DNA of 45,146 nt from Isoetes engelmannii (lineage: Eukaryota > Streptophyta > Lycopodiopsida > Isoetales > Isoetaceae). The notes beneath the pieces were generated by a model. It ran no database searches. It was given only the letters and a program-made list of their open reading frames with translations, and was not told the DNA's origin. The translations under genes and the position numbers were made by a program. Location: NCBI GenBank assembly GCA_011763485.2, contig JAANSK020033354.1:1-45146 (forward strand), written 5' to 3'. Shown here one piece after another: positions 31,030 through 42,029 of the stretch. Numbering within the stretch: position 1 is the first letter of the stretch; every line of letters starts with the position of its first letter.

Positions 31030-33331
31030 GCTCGAATTTGTCAAATTAATGAATTGGCACTTATTATTGCGTTGCTTTCTCTTGTTTTTTTTTTATCCCT
31101 TGGGTTGAGCAAGATTCTCTGGAATCTACCTCATCTAAGGTTGACATTCTAAATTCACAAAAAACTCTTGCCCAAATCAAAGGTGTGAAAACACCATTAC
31201 CTTATTAAGAAAAGCATAAATTTACATCAAATTTCCAAAGATCCTGCAACCATCTATTCCAGTATCATTCATAAAAACAGTTCCAATGCTGAGAGTTGCA
31301 CAGATACAAGACCCCTTACATGGCCATAAAATAATAAACTTCGAAAATACCATAGCCAATGAACTCCCTGGAAGACCTAAAGGAACGGAAGGCCCAAGCG
31401 AAGCACAACTAAGCAAACCATGACCAGACCAACTTCCTCGCAAAAATATTCATTTTATTATTAGCTTTGTATTACATGGCTTTGCTCCGATGTGCAGGCC
31501 AACATAACACTCAACCATCTAGCTGACGGAAGCACAATCCTTCTACAAGAAACCGCTATACAGGAAGCCTGCCAGAGTTCAGGGCACAAAATTCTCGCGC
31601 TAGACATCTTACCCATCAGATTCGAACATCACAAAAAACACCACGAAAAAGGGCTGAAGGATTCAAATCTCTAGGCCTTGTTGGCCTTACTAGAGCCCAG
31701 GCCTATTGAACAAATTCGAGCGTCCAAACCCAAATCCGAGCTTTTACACAAATCCAAATGTGAGCTTCGAACCCTAAATCCGAGCTTCTATACAAGATTC
31801 GCACCAAGATCCGCAATCCTAAAATAAGAAAATTGGCCCACCGTGTCTCTTTCTGGTCGTTAAGAGGTTGCTGCGGATTCCATTTGCATAACCATAATGT
31901 CAGGAGAAAAAGCGCAGTTGCCAACATCATCAAAATACGATTCAACATATATACATAGATCAAAATCATAGTGTTAACATTCCCTTTTTATATGCTTCAA
32001 AATCCTAAAAAGGAATTGTAGAAACTTACTTAGATAAAATTTAAACTATTGGAGGGGCATGTTGTCTTGGTAAAACACATTAAAATACACTTGTATTTCA
32101 TAGACCAAGGGCATATTTTCGGAGTTAAGTTGAATACAAGGGCTTCTTCTTCTTCTCCCCTTTTTTTTTTTTTTTTTTTTTTGGGGAAGGCAAGGTGGTT
32201 TTATATTAACATAAAAGATGTTAGAACATTTGATCTTTCCAAAGATCATATAGGAAGAATAAGCACAATAAAGCCCTTTTGGCCTGATAAATAATATGCT
32301 CAAGAAGCTTACCTATATTAACGACTGATGAGAAAGTACAATTAACAGATAACAAACCCTCTTCTCGAAGACTTGTTCAACAATTTAAAACCTGTAAGCA
32401 AAGGAGAACAAACAACATGCTGAAGCATAGCAGTCCCCTAGTTGCTCTCAAGCTTATTAGTACTTGAGTTTGACACATGCAAATCAGAACCTGATCTGTA
32501 GTGCTTCAAACATCAGTACTTCAGCATATGATTGGGTATCCGAACCCATATAAAAATGTTCAAGCATAGCAGTACTTGAAACATTTTAAATCCCTAGCTA
32601 GCATAAACTATAGAGAGCCGACATACCAAAGAGTCCTATACCTCCCTGTGTGTCATGCTCCCTAATAATCAATGTCGCATTGTCAGGATCACTTTTGAAC
32701 GGACTCTGCCATATAACTGATGTTTTTGCTAGCAAGGAAAGAAGCAAATGGACTTGAAAGGTCTTCTCCCCGTAAACAATGTATGAAATCCCTGCTGGAA
32801 TTGCATATTCAAAGCCTACTTTACATAAATCCAAGGTTTCTATCCCCTTCGCTTTATAGGCCAATATCCCAATATGTTGGGCTCCCCTTTTAGCGTGTGT
32901 GGAATAGACATAGTGGGATACAAACAAAGGAAGAATCCAAGTTAGTGGAGAATATCTATCCTCGCCTTATAGACCAGCATCCCTAATATAGGCTTACTCC
33001 CGAACCAAGCTTGAAAGACATAGTTCGCATACTACCAATTAATACAGTACTATAAAGCCATTTTACTAGTTTTACTTTATATTTAGTAAATAAAATATTT
33101 TATATACACGTGTGTAAAAGGAGATCAGGTACATGAATAATACGTGGCAAGATATAACAAAAACCAATCATTTGTAAGATCTAGATACAGATCTGATTTT
33201 GAATAAAATATGATGCCCAATCAAATTCAACATTTTTGATATCTATCACAAATGGAAACTGACAAAATGCAACGCAGATTACAACAACTAGAAAAAATTA
33301 TCGACAACTGGATCTGCAGCCCTTCTTGGCT
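31030..33331. other. Spacer with poly-T tract and isolated coding-like words
   Basis: At 31499-31674 an acceptor-like TGTGCAG precedes a 58-codon run ending in a stop (ANITLNHLADGSTILLQE), possibly an exon remnant. Degenerate AAATCCGAGCTT-type repeats occur at 31715-31800. A run of 22 T lies at 32161-32182. The 109-codon minus frame at 32598-32927 has protein-like composition (AYKAKGIETLDLCKVGFEYAI) but no recognised domain. No gene model is supported. The part next to 33331 probably includes the 3' UTR of the zinc-finger gene. Confidence 0.35.
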
Positions 33332-35422
33332 CTAATCCGGACCACCGGAGAAGAAATTTGATCCCTGCTCATCCTTGCCGAACAGCTGAAGCCTGGGCTC
33401 AAGCTTCAGATCCTCATTTGTTTTAATCCGACTCAAAGGGCCCAAGCTGCCGCTGCAGCAATTAACAGAAGAAAAAGCTTGAATGTACGTTTTGGGCCCA
33501 ATTTCTTCGTCTTCAGCTGGGGCCGGAAGATTTAGATCGATCAATTCTTCCTTTGGGTTCTCCAAAATTCGAATTTGTTTGCCGGAAGAAGAGCCTTCCG
33601 ATCGATCGGTGCCCCAGTGGCACCTTTTATGCCCGCCAAGAGCTTGGCCGGAGCTAAAAACTCTGTGACAGATTGAACATTCATGGCCTTTTGATTTTCT
33701 GCTCAATCCGACGCCAATTGTGAGCAGATCTTCGCCGGGTTCCTCCTTCCCAATCACAAAATTCAAATTTGAGCTGTGCTGGTGCTGCAAAATCCGATTC
33801 TGAATTTGGGTGCTGGTAGATTCTAGCAGATCCAGAGGCAGCTGTTCTTCCGATCTCAGAAAAATTTCTTCTTCCCCAATTTCTTCCTCTTCCGGATTGA
33901 TCTGAACCTGACCCAAATCGCTCATTCTAGCATAACAGCCCTTTACTTTTTTGTGGCTAGCTCTGTGACCACCCAAAGCTTGATGGGTTTTGAATACCCT
34001 TTTGCAGGTAGTGCATTCATATTTCATCCTTGCAGATTCATCCAAGCAGCCAAATCCCAGACCCAATTCTTCATTTATCTCTCCGCACAGGCTTGAATCC
34101 TCAATTTCTGGCCCAATTTGAGCATTTCCCAAGCTTAATCCACCGAAAATTTTCCACCCAGCTGCCCGCCGCTGTTGCACGTCTTCTAATTCATCAGCTG
34201 TAGCTTCATCGTCTTCTTCTTCGATCAAATCCTTCAATTTGCCATTTACTTCCTCGCCCAAATCATTCTGCTCAAAATTCGAAGTTTTAGTGACCTCTTC
34301 ATCCTCCAGATCATGCAAAATACCTGCTGCGCAGGACAGAAGAACTAAGCAATTCGCCATATCTCTTTCTTCTTTGATTTCTCTAGGAGTTCCAGCACTG
34401 GGCAGTTCAATTTTACTGTGCCTTGATCTTTTAGATCTTTTACCTGTAATTTTCCCCTCTTTCAAGCTCGAATTACTGGATCCGGTGCTTCCATTCATAT
34501 AACTGGCCCCAATCCTAGCTTCGATACTCCTTGAATCGCTATCATCGTCTGATTCTCTGCAAAATGTTTTGAATTCTGATTCAAAATCAAAAGCCGCTGC
34601 ACTGCTGCTAGATCGGCGAGGTTTTTTCCTTCTAGATTTGCCAGAATGCTGGCCTTTTTCTGCCGGATTTATATTCTCAGGCCGCTGGATCCCTCGCCAT
34701 TCTCGTTCCGGATGGCATCTCATGTGCCCAAAAAGGGCTTTCATGGATGCAAATTCTTTTCCACATTCTGAGCAAGCTCTTGCCGCATCTGCGACCACCG
34801 GACTTATTTTTTTCCTTACCGCCGGAGCAGATGTAGCTGTTTCTAGAGTGTACTCCTGATCTATGAACCTCTGGCTCCGTTTCGGATTCCTTCTCAATGC
34901 ATACAAAGCTTGCTTTTTTTTCTCGGCCAATTCTTCCCCATTATTTATCTCTGAACTGCAGCTCGGCCGCACAGATTCTACAGCTTCTTGATCTTCCCCA
35001 AATTCTTCCTTTTCTTCAAATTCTCCCATTTCTTTCTCCTCTGTCACCAATTGCTTCAAAAAAACTGAAAAAATACCTTCTTTCTGTGCCGATTTGGGCG
35101 ACTTCTGGCCCTTTTGATCCGTTTCTTCATCTGGGTTATCTGTGGATTTGATTTCCGAGCTTTCTACAAGCTTGATTCCTGATGAATTAGCCTCATTTAA
35201 GAACTCCTTTAGCTGTAGACTACAAATGGGCGATTTTAGCCCATCAATTCCGTCGATCTTTTTCAGCTGTACCTCACAAATGGGTGATTTTAACCCATCA
35301 ATTCCCTCGACCTTGCAGCTGAAAAACGCCTTGGGAGATTGGACCCCATCTCGCCGGACTCCTTCACAGCTGAATGAAGCAGCCAATTTTTCCAAGAATT
35401 GTGCTCTGGCAAGGGAATCCAT
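33332..35422 (-). CDS. C2H2 zinc-finger repressor, ZAT/C1-2i-like, three QALGGH-type fingers
   Basis: Intronless frame of 696 codons, a likely nuclear transcription factor. Finger 1 (Cys217, Cys220, His233, His237) reads ASMKALFGHMRCH, a divergent QALGGH. Finger 2 (Cys470 to His490) and finger 3 (Cys582 to His602) both have the plant-specific QALGGH helix. An EAR repression motif, LIDLNLPAP, lies at 627-635. The CLVLLSCAAG stretch at 358-367 corresponds to the Leu-rich box before the fingers in ZAT proteins. Basic clusters at 261-270 and 327-337 may be nuclear signals. A short internal repeat, GIDGLKSPIC, occurs at 40-49 and 58-67. An in-frame TGA at 35441-35443 supports this ATG. Known ZAT proteins are usually shorter, so long acidic linkers are unusual here. 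Family assignment is firm; the target genes are unknown. Confidence 0.93.
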   Translation of the reverse strand: MDSLARAQFLEKLAASFSCEGVRRDGVQSPKAFFSCKVEGIDGLKSPICEVQLKKIDGIDGLKSPICSLQLKEFLNEANSSGIKLVESSEIKSTDNPDEETDQKGQKSPKSAQKEGIFSVFLKQLVTEEKEMGEFEEKEEFGEDQEAVESVRPSCSSEINNGEELAEKKKQALYALRRNPKRSQRFIDQEYTLETATSAPAVRKKISPVVADAARACSECGKEFASMKALFGHMRCHPEREWRGIQRPENINPAEKGQHSGKSRRKKPRRSSSSAAAFDFESEFKTFCRESDDDSDSRSIEARIGASYMNGSTGSSNSSLKEGKITGKRSKRSRHSKIELPSAGTPREIKEERDMANCLVLLSCAAGILHDLEDEEVTKTSNFEQNDLGEEVNGKLKDLIEEEDDEATADELEDVQQRRAAGWKIFGGLSLGNAQIGPEIEDSSLCGEINEELGLGFGCLDESARMKYECTTCKRVFKTHQALGGHRASHKKVKGCYARMSDLGQVQINPEEEEIGEEEIFLRSEEQLPLDLLESTSTQIQNRILQHQHSSNLNFVIGKEEPGEDLLTIGVGLSRKSKGHECSICHRVFSSGQALGGHKRCHWGTDRSEGSSSGKQIRILENPKEELIDLNLPAPAEDEEIGPKTYIQAFSSVNCCSGSLGPLSRIKTNEDLKLEPRLQLFGKDEQGSNFFSGGPD

Positions 35423-35514
35423 CTCCGGCCCAAACCAAGCTCAAATCGCCCAATTTCAAGCTCAAAACGCCCAATTTCGAGCTCAAATCGCCCAAATCGG
35501 AGCTCAATTTCCAC
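35290..35514 (-). other. Upstream ORF overlapping the zinc-finger start (74 codons)
   Basis: Starts 92 bases upstream of the main ATG in a different frame and ends 133 bases inside it. Its N-terminal part is a heptad repeat, RFELEIG, encoded by the 21-bp tandem repeats. If the transcript includes this ATG, ribosomes using it would bypass the main start. Confidence 0.45.
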
Positions 35515-35552
35515 GCATTTCTACTTCCGGAGCTGCCAGGGATCAAAATCAA
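35364..35552 (-). other. Second upstream ORF overlapping the zinc-finger start (62 codons)
   Basis: Starts 130 bases upstream of the main ATG in the third frame and ends inside the coding region. With the 35514 ORF it means both non-coding frames carry an upstream ATG that reads through the main start. Its relevance depends on the unknown transcription start. Confidence 0.45.
35442..35504 (-). repeat. Three 21-bp tandem repeats in the zinc-finger leader
   Basis: On the plus strand the unit CAAATCGCCCAATTTCRAGCT is repeated three times with few changes (35442-35462, 35463-35483, 35484-35504). The period is a multiple of three, so it is translatable in every frame of the leader. Confidence 0.85.
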
Positions 35553-35642
35553 GAATTAATCCAGCTGCGCCCGCTTCAGAAGTTAGGGCTAAGGAAAAGA
35601 AGGAAGGATGAGCATAATTGGCAAGAAATGGCATCATCTTGA

Positions 35643-37300
35643 TCGGAAAAAAGGGGCGGAGGCATTGGAAGGAATAAAATGTGGATTATTTGGATGGATT
35701 GAGCAGAAAATGGCGATCCGCCATAGCCAAGCAGATCGGAAGCAAGGCGCCGGAAGAGATTGGAGGAAGAAGAGGGGGCGAGGGAGTGAGCGGCCAGTTA
35801 GTTACAATCAGTTATAGTCCTGCGACTGTGAAGACATATTTTGCCTAATTATTAAATATTTTAAAATCCTATTTTCCCTTCATATGGTTATCTTGGCACT
35901 ATACCTTCTATTCTATTTAGGCGGGATTTCCATTAGCAGCAGGTTTGAAAATGAGGTGGCTTGATCATTTGCTTGTGGTAACACCCAATTGTTGGCAATT
36001 TTAACTCCTACGGTTCCACCAATAGGAATGGCAGAAGACATTCATCAATTAAACTAAACTAAATTCCTCGTCAATTATCCGCAAGAACCCTATTTTTGCA
36101 GCAGATTTAGTCCCAAGAATTGAATTTGAGTATCGTTGAGGAAAGCGCAGTGAAGTACTTATCGTTTTCTTTTGCTTCCAATCGGTCAGAAGTACTGCTT
36201 CAAAAAACCCTAATCTATTCTTACAAAAGGATATTTATGTCGTCGGAATTGAGCTCCTGCAAATTTGATCTATCTTGATTCATCATCGAAGAAATTTTCG
36301 CATGAACTGAAGAAAAAAGCATGAGCATCGAAGGTGCTGAGACACTGTTGTCGTCGATTTTTGCTTCTTCCAGGCAATATTCCTTGGTAGAAAAAGAATT
36401 CAATGGCAAAAACAAAACTATGCCAGATATGCGGCTATCGGACTCAATGGAAAGAGAGATTGTTCGCAAATCATGACATGCAATTCTGCCACTGGCTTCC
36501 CTATTGATTAAAAACTGTCGTTGCTGCTAATCTAAATTTGACCTTATTTTTTACCTTTTATGCATTATCATGCCCATAATACTCCATTTGCTCTTCTCCT
36601 AGTCTCCTAGTCAGGGATCAACTTATAAGGGTAAACCATACTTTTTTCTTAAGGGCATATTTTTAGTTGCCCTTTTTCGGGAAGGTTAAAATTTTATCAC
36701 CCCTTCCATGGTACAATCAGGCCTCAAATTTAGATTTTTAATTGACCAGCAAAAATTTCGTTCTTTCTTTGTACTTATCGATTATTTGTGAAGAAAACCT
36801 CTTTGCTGGATTTTACATTAATTTTATAAAAGTTTGATCAAAAAATTGCCAGCATCTGCTTTATCATATTGGATTTTAACAGCTTTACCCCACTTTCTAC
36901 CCTTGGGTACAATGTAAACTGCCCTTATTTACTATAAGACTCATTATAAAACATCTATCTATAAAGGCACACATTTATCTGAACATATATAATTAGGTTT
37001 CTCATTTTTCTTTTTTCTTTCATTTTTTGTTTTCCGCCGCAATGCATGTTTGCCTCCTCATGCCACGTTTTATTTTTCTTTTGTTGATGAATCTACTCCG
37101 TCAAAAAACTTGGGGATAGGCAATGGCTTGTGCGGCTAGGTTGAAAGAAAAAACCTGAGCCATGTTCTTGCCATTACCCATCTTCTTCCCATATCGCCGA
37201 ATTTTGTGAATCTTCTTGAATCATGTCGCCATATCGCTGGCTCCAACATCATTATATGCAGCCGTTGGCTTTGTTGTTTGACAAGCGAGGAGCATGGACA
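35643..37300. other. Spacer upstream of the zinc-finger gene
   Basis: The part near 35.6-35.9 kb probably contains the zinc-finger promoter, but I see no convincing TATA box. The 82-codon minus frame at 36221-36469 (SIESDSRISGIVLFLPLN) has no recognised domain. The rest is AT-rich with nothing definite. Confidence 0.35.
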
Positions 37301-37480
37301 GTCCAGCACAAGCGAGGAGCATGGACTGGATGAACTATTCCGCTCAAGGTATTCATAGTAAAGGCTGCATTTTACCCAGATATGTTCGCTTCCAATGTCC
37401 AGCACTAGTCTGTAATATTTCGGAGGAGTCCCCAGTTGTACCTGTAGCACATAGTTTGCTACCCACAGGTAAAGTTCGCT
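37281..37480 (-). pseudogene. Remnant of a plant aspartic protease (nepenthesin/A1B type)
   Basis: The minus strand reads NYVLQVQLGTPPKYYRLVL, then DIGSEHIWVKC. This is the N-terminal active-site region of plant pepsin-like proteases, whose catalytic motif is DTGS followed by D/E..W..C. The Thr is Ile here (ATA), which should abolish activity. The similarity fades within about 60 bases, in a stretch where ACAAGCGAGGAGCATGGAC is duplicated (37281-37299 and 37308-37326). No second active site or C-terminal half is nearby. A gene fragment, perhaps one exon carried in by a transposon. Confidence 0.7.
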
Positions 37481-38059
37481 TTGATATTTCTCATTTTTTC
37501 CTTTTGTTCTAGCCTGAGGGTTTCAGATCTCTGCTTGCCTTTCTTACTGCTTATCTTCCTGCTCCAATCTTATTTCTATCCAAATCTTTGCTTGCCTATT
37601 ATTTCTGCTCGATCTTCTGCCTCAGGAATACCTTGAAGGAGAGAAGGATCTAGAAGCTATACCTTTTGAAGGAGAAAAGGAATACCTTGAAGGAGAGAAG
37701 GATATGTTCGCAATCAAGGAGCACAAGCGAGCCCCACAGCACCACAGGAGCTTGTGCCTGAGCACAGTTGCATTCGTTTCAATCTCCATTCCTGTTGTGA
37801 TTTCGTAAAAAGGGAAGGCCAACATAATCTGCTTTGCCGATCTGGCAAGAGCTTCTGCATTTTAATCCGAATGGTCCATTTGCTTCTTCTGCCTCTTACA
37901 ATAGCCCCATCCTTTTCAAATTTTGATCATTTCGATTGGCCATGTGTTTATGGAAATTGGGGCTCTCCTTCACAAGATTGTTTCGTGCATTTCTTATTGC
38001 AATAACGGGTTTTCTTAGTAGTATGCATTTGTTTTAGGCAGTACAATATGATGATTTGG

Positions 38060-39641
38060 TGATCAATTATCGACTCACTGAATCATCTGTGCCAGACATG
38101 CTTCGAACGCCTGACACCTGCAAGGCAGTCTGTGAACAGCAGTATTGGAGTACGCCAAGGGTGCCCCCTCTCGCCGACCTTGTTCGGTCTTTACATCGAC
38201 CAGTTAGAGCCATGGCTGATGCAGCACGGAGGGGAAGGCGTCCCGCTAGTGCACCATGTTGTCAAGCAGCTGATCTACGTCGACGACGTTGACCTCTTAT
38301 CCCACACTGCGGAGGACATGCAGCATCACCTAGACGCTCTTGCCGGTTTTTGCCAGCACACCAGCATGCGAATTAACCTCGCGAAGACCAAGGTCCTTTT
38401 GATCTCCTCCTCTCGGCACCCGAGAGCACCCGCCTTCACATATTAGGGAGAACCAGTGGAGGTCCCTGCTACATATAAATACTTGTGCATAGAGTTCCCT
38501 ACCACCATGCATTGGGATAGCTGCATTCGAATGCGGGTGACCGTCGGTTGGAAGGCCTTGCACGCCATGCAGAATAGCAGTTACCAGGCCGAGCTATACG
38601 CCTGGGAGCACCAGGCATGCCTCTTTAGAGCTCCGGTAGAGCCAGTTCTCCTGTATGGGGTAGAAGTTTGGGGCCCGGTCATTTCCGCCGCCACCTGGGG
38701 CGATCTCGAACGGGTGCAGAAAGCTTTTCTAACGCGCGCCCTCGGAGTAAAGCAGTCAGTGCCATATCAGATTCTGCTCCAGGAGACATGTTTCTTTCCC
38801 CTTCAGAGAGCAGCCATATGTCGCCACCTGATATATTTGTAAAAGGTAGCCCGAATGGATGAAGATCGGCTACCCAGGACAGCCCTGGCGGTCGCGATGG
38901 GCCCTCAGCGCCTCAAAACATGCTGGAAAGACAAGCAGGCACAGTGGTTGTCCCAATTGCAGGTCCAGACCCACAGATGCATCCGGGTCCGCACGAGAAA
39001 GGACCATGATGAATTGAAAGCCTACATCAACACCTGCTTCCTTGGCAAGCTCTGGGATGATGAGGCCCTGGCACAGGTCAAGCTCGGGCATTATAGAAAA
39101 CAAGTGAATCCCACGCTCAAGCGGGGGCCCCAGCAGTACCTGCTCACCCCACTCTCCATGAAAAAGCGTGCGCTGGCCGCCTCCATCCGAAGGGGAGGAC
39201 ACCACCTCCGCATTGAAACTGGGCGATGGGCAAGGGAAGCGCGGGAGGATAGGACTTGTCAGTGCTGCCGCCAAGGGGTCCTTGAGGACGAGTGTCATGC
39301 TCTGCAAACTTGCCCCTCTTATGAACAGATGAGAGCACGGTATTCGCAGTTAGTGATACCTGGGCAGGCACTCCATCTCCTGCTCAACACTGAAGCGGTA
39401 GGAACTCTTGGGTCATATCTCCAGGAGGTTCTTTACGAACGGCATCGACTCTGTCCCACTTCCTTGTGAAGGTCTCCAGTTGTTTGTATACCAGCAAGCG
39501 CATTGCCGCCACGATTTTTCCCCAAGTGCGTTTTTTCATCCGGGCCGTAATACGTTTGTTGTTTGATTTGTATAGGTCCCATAGGCCAATTGGCCTCCGA
39601 GGATGATAAAATCTTTATTCTATTTTATTCTATTCTCTATT
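38060..39641 (+). mobile_element. LINE copy 2: 5'-truncated, nearly open non-LTR retrotransposon
   Basis: A single plus-strand frame runs from about 38090 to the stop at 39469 with only two internal stops (near 38444 and 38840). It encodes the RT core RQGCPLSPTLFGLYID, the active site YVDD at 38276-38287, NLAKTKVLL, and the thumb/connection YKYLCIEF and LLYGVEVWGP. The C-terminal zinc-binding region is CQCCRQGVLEDECHALQTC near 39255-39315. The 3' UTR ends with GGCCAATTGGCC, GATGATAAAA and TTCTATTTTATTCTATTC. The 5' half (endonuclease and N-terminal RT) is missing. One of the stops is TAA where copy 1 has CAA. The clade was not determined. Confidence 0.92.
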
Positions 39642-39753
39642 TTTCTAATATTTTACTGACTTATAGTTAACAATGATGCAAGTTATATGCTGATTTCCCA
39701 CATCATCATCTACAGAATAATCTCAGGTTTGCCATATAATCATATCTATTTTA

Positions 39754-41260
39754 GGAAAAACTGTGAAATACCCTTATGTTTTGCTAAAACTGACTAAATG
39801 CCCCTCATTTTAGGGGTATTTTTATAGAATTGACCACAACTTTTGTGCGATAATCCAAACAAAAATTTGTTCTTCAGATGCATTGTCGAGGAAGATGAGA
39901 TCTTTCCATCAAAGTTAAGATCACTGGGATCGGAGTTCGAAGTTTTAAGTTATGGTCTTTTAAATCCCTTCTAAATTCTTACAAATTTTGTGTGTGCTAA
40001 AAATCACATAACGTATTATCGATTTTTATAGAATTGACTACAACTTTTGTGCGATAATCCAAACGAAAATTTGTTCTTCAGATGCATTGTCGAGGAAGAT
40101 GAGATCTTTCCATCAAAGTTAAGATCACTGGGATCGGAGTTCGAAGTTTTAAGTTATGGTCTTTTAAATCCCTTCTAAATTCTTACAAATTGTGTGTGCT
40201 AAAGCGGATTTCGACTTCCATGACCACCGTCCTGCTGTCTTAATCAATCAACACCCTTTGTGGGATCTGGGCTCCGATTATGTATTAGATAATGCATCGC
40301 CGACGAGACATTTTACGAGGACAGAATTTTGTCCCAGCGTGCATTCTCAAACATAATACATTTTTGCTTGAAATTACGTTCATTTTCAATGGCTATGGCG
40401 ACGGAGTTTGTGCCGGCTGGCTATGGCCAAGAGCTCTGCCGATTCCGCTGCTGGGAAGAGCCTACCTTGTATCCTTGGATCACAGACAAAGCTGCTAGCA
40501 TAAAGCTTCTAGCACCAAATGTTTTTATGCACTGAAAAATTCTGGATCCATGTTTCCTTAGTGCAGGATTCATATATCCTCAGTGCTAGATCTGTAAGTA
40601 ACACTGCTATTTCCTCGGTAAAAAAGGAGAGCAGTTCAGTGCAGTACCAAATCCGGCAGCCTTGATATGCCTGATTTGGCTCCTTGCCAGAAACAAACGC
40701 AAGAGAAAACGCCCACTCTATAGCTTACATGCAAGTTGAGACGCAAGGTTAGAAATCTGCTCGCCCACTCTATGGCTTACATGCAGATTGAGCGGAGATT
40801 GAGCGGCCTCCAAGCCTCCAATCTGTTCGAGATTCCCTGAATGTGCATTTATGAAGAACAGAGGAATAAGATTTATAGAAGAGACGCTTATCTCTGCAAG
40901 CCCTTCGTTCCAGATGACATCTCCAGATTCGGCACTGCAAGGATTGATACCATTGCGAAACAGGGGATGTCGGAAGAGAAACAGGGGATAGAAAGAACTT
41001 GGCGGCGCCGCTTGTTGATGGCGGAGGCCTTTTTACCCATATAAAACTAATAGAAATTTCTAATAATTTCAAGCAAAAGTGTATTACGGTGATGTTAGGT
41101 TTGATGGAAAGATCTCATCCTCCTCTATAATGCATCTGAAGAACAAATTTTCGTTTGGATCATCGCACAAAAATTATGGTCATTTTCATAAAAATACCCC
41201 TAAAACGAGGGGCGTTTGAACAATTTTAGCAAAACATAATGGTATTTCACAATTTTTCCC
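39754..41260. mobile_element. Mutator-like terminal-inverted-repeat element A, non-autonomous
   Basis: About 160 bases at the left (39754-39916) match the reverse complement of 41098-41260. The shared words, read inward, include GTGAAATACC, TTTTGCTAAAA, CGCCCCTCRTTTTAGGGG-like sequence, GTGCGATRATCCAAAC, TTTGTTCTTCAGATGCATT and GATCTTTCCATCAAA. The immediate flanks, TCTATTTTA and TTTATGTTA, agree at 7 of 9 positions, fitting a decayed 9-bp target duplication. No transposase is encoded. The interior (40204-41090) has short frames without known domains and could be filler or captured sequence. Confidence 0.8.
39816..40205 (+). repeat. 204-bp tandem duplication inside element A
   Basis: The segment from TTTTTATAGAATTGAC (about 39817) through CTTACAAAT and TGTGTGTGCTAAA is repeated starting at about 40023, with only a few differences. 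It copies part of the left terminal repeat and the adjoining interior, so element A effectively has a second, internal partial terminus. Confidence 0.9.
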
Positions 41261-42029
41261 TTTATGTTAACCATTCCTTCTGCTTTTAACCTTTTTGTCT
41301 CTTTCACCAGAGCTAAGGAAACAAGGGCACTTCTGATGAAATGAGTACCCAACCCAAGAGCTTTATCTGCCCAAGGTTGATCACCTGTATAAACCATGGC
41401 ACTAGTGGAACTATAAGTGGGTTGGCTGAAGGAGGTGAACAATTAGCAGGGACGAAAAAAGAAAAAAAAAAAAAGCAACGGATAAAAATGAGAATACGGT
41501 TTAGAAGAATGCAAATCTAGATGACTTCATGCATGGACCCCCATACCCTGCTTATTTTCCTGTAACGTTCTGCTGGCTCTGAAAAGTATCTTCCTCTACA
41601 TTTTGTCCAATGTTTGTTTCGTCTTTAGTTTGCATTCCCATTGATCTTGCACATTGAACCATGTGGCAGCGTCAAAAACGACCAAGCTTCACCATCAAGG
41701 CATCCACCAAACATGCATGGATGCATTCATCCATCAAAGACGTACTCGTTACTTCTTCCTCTCTTCGACCTGTCATAAGGCAAAGCTGAACTTTGAAAAA
41801 GTGAATAAAAAAAATGCTCATTCAGAATTAGATTCCATGAACGAGCAGTCATCAGTAAGCATACATTGCTTGACATGTCATGAACATAGAGGGTACCGCC
41901 ATTTCAACTAGTTATAAGTTGCCATTTGAAGCATTTTTTATTCTGTGATCAGTGAACAAAAGCATTGAGTAACATCTCCATGTACCCAGATCATCAGTCA
42001 CAATTCTGTTCATACATATAACAGACTTA
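41261..42029. other. Spacer between element A and the TraB gene
   Basis: The minus frame 41200-41442 reads YTGDQPWADKALGLGTHFIR and then SALVSLALVKE, protein-like, and runs out at the edge of element A; it could be an interrupted gene fragment, but I do not recognise it. The rest, including the 85-codon frame at 41654-41911, has no known domain. The part next to 42030 probably holds the TraB gene's 3' UTR. Confidence 0.35.

Noticed and set aside
32046-32303. Minus frame with a run of lysines
   Set aside because: The lysines are the reverse reading of a 22-base poly-T tract; no other coding evidence.
35142-35642. 166-codon plus-strand frame opposite the zinc-finger 5' end
   Set aside because: It is antisense to a strong coding region and its repeats are the reverse reading of the leader repeats.
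38870-39371. Minus-strand frames of 145 and 75 codons
   Set aside because: Antisense shadows of the LINE copy 2 coding frame.
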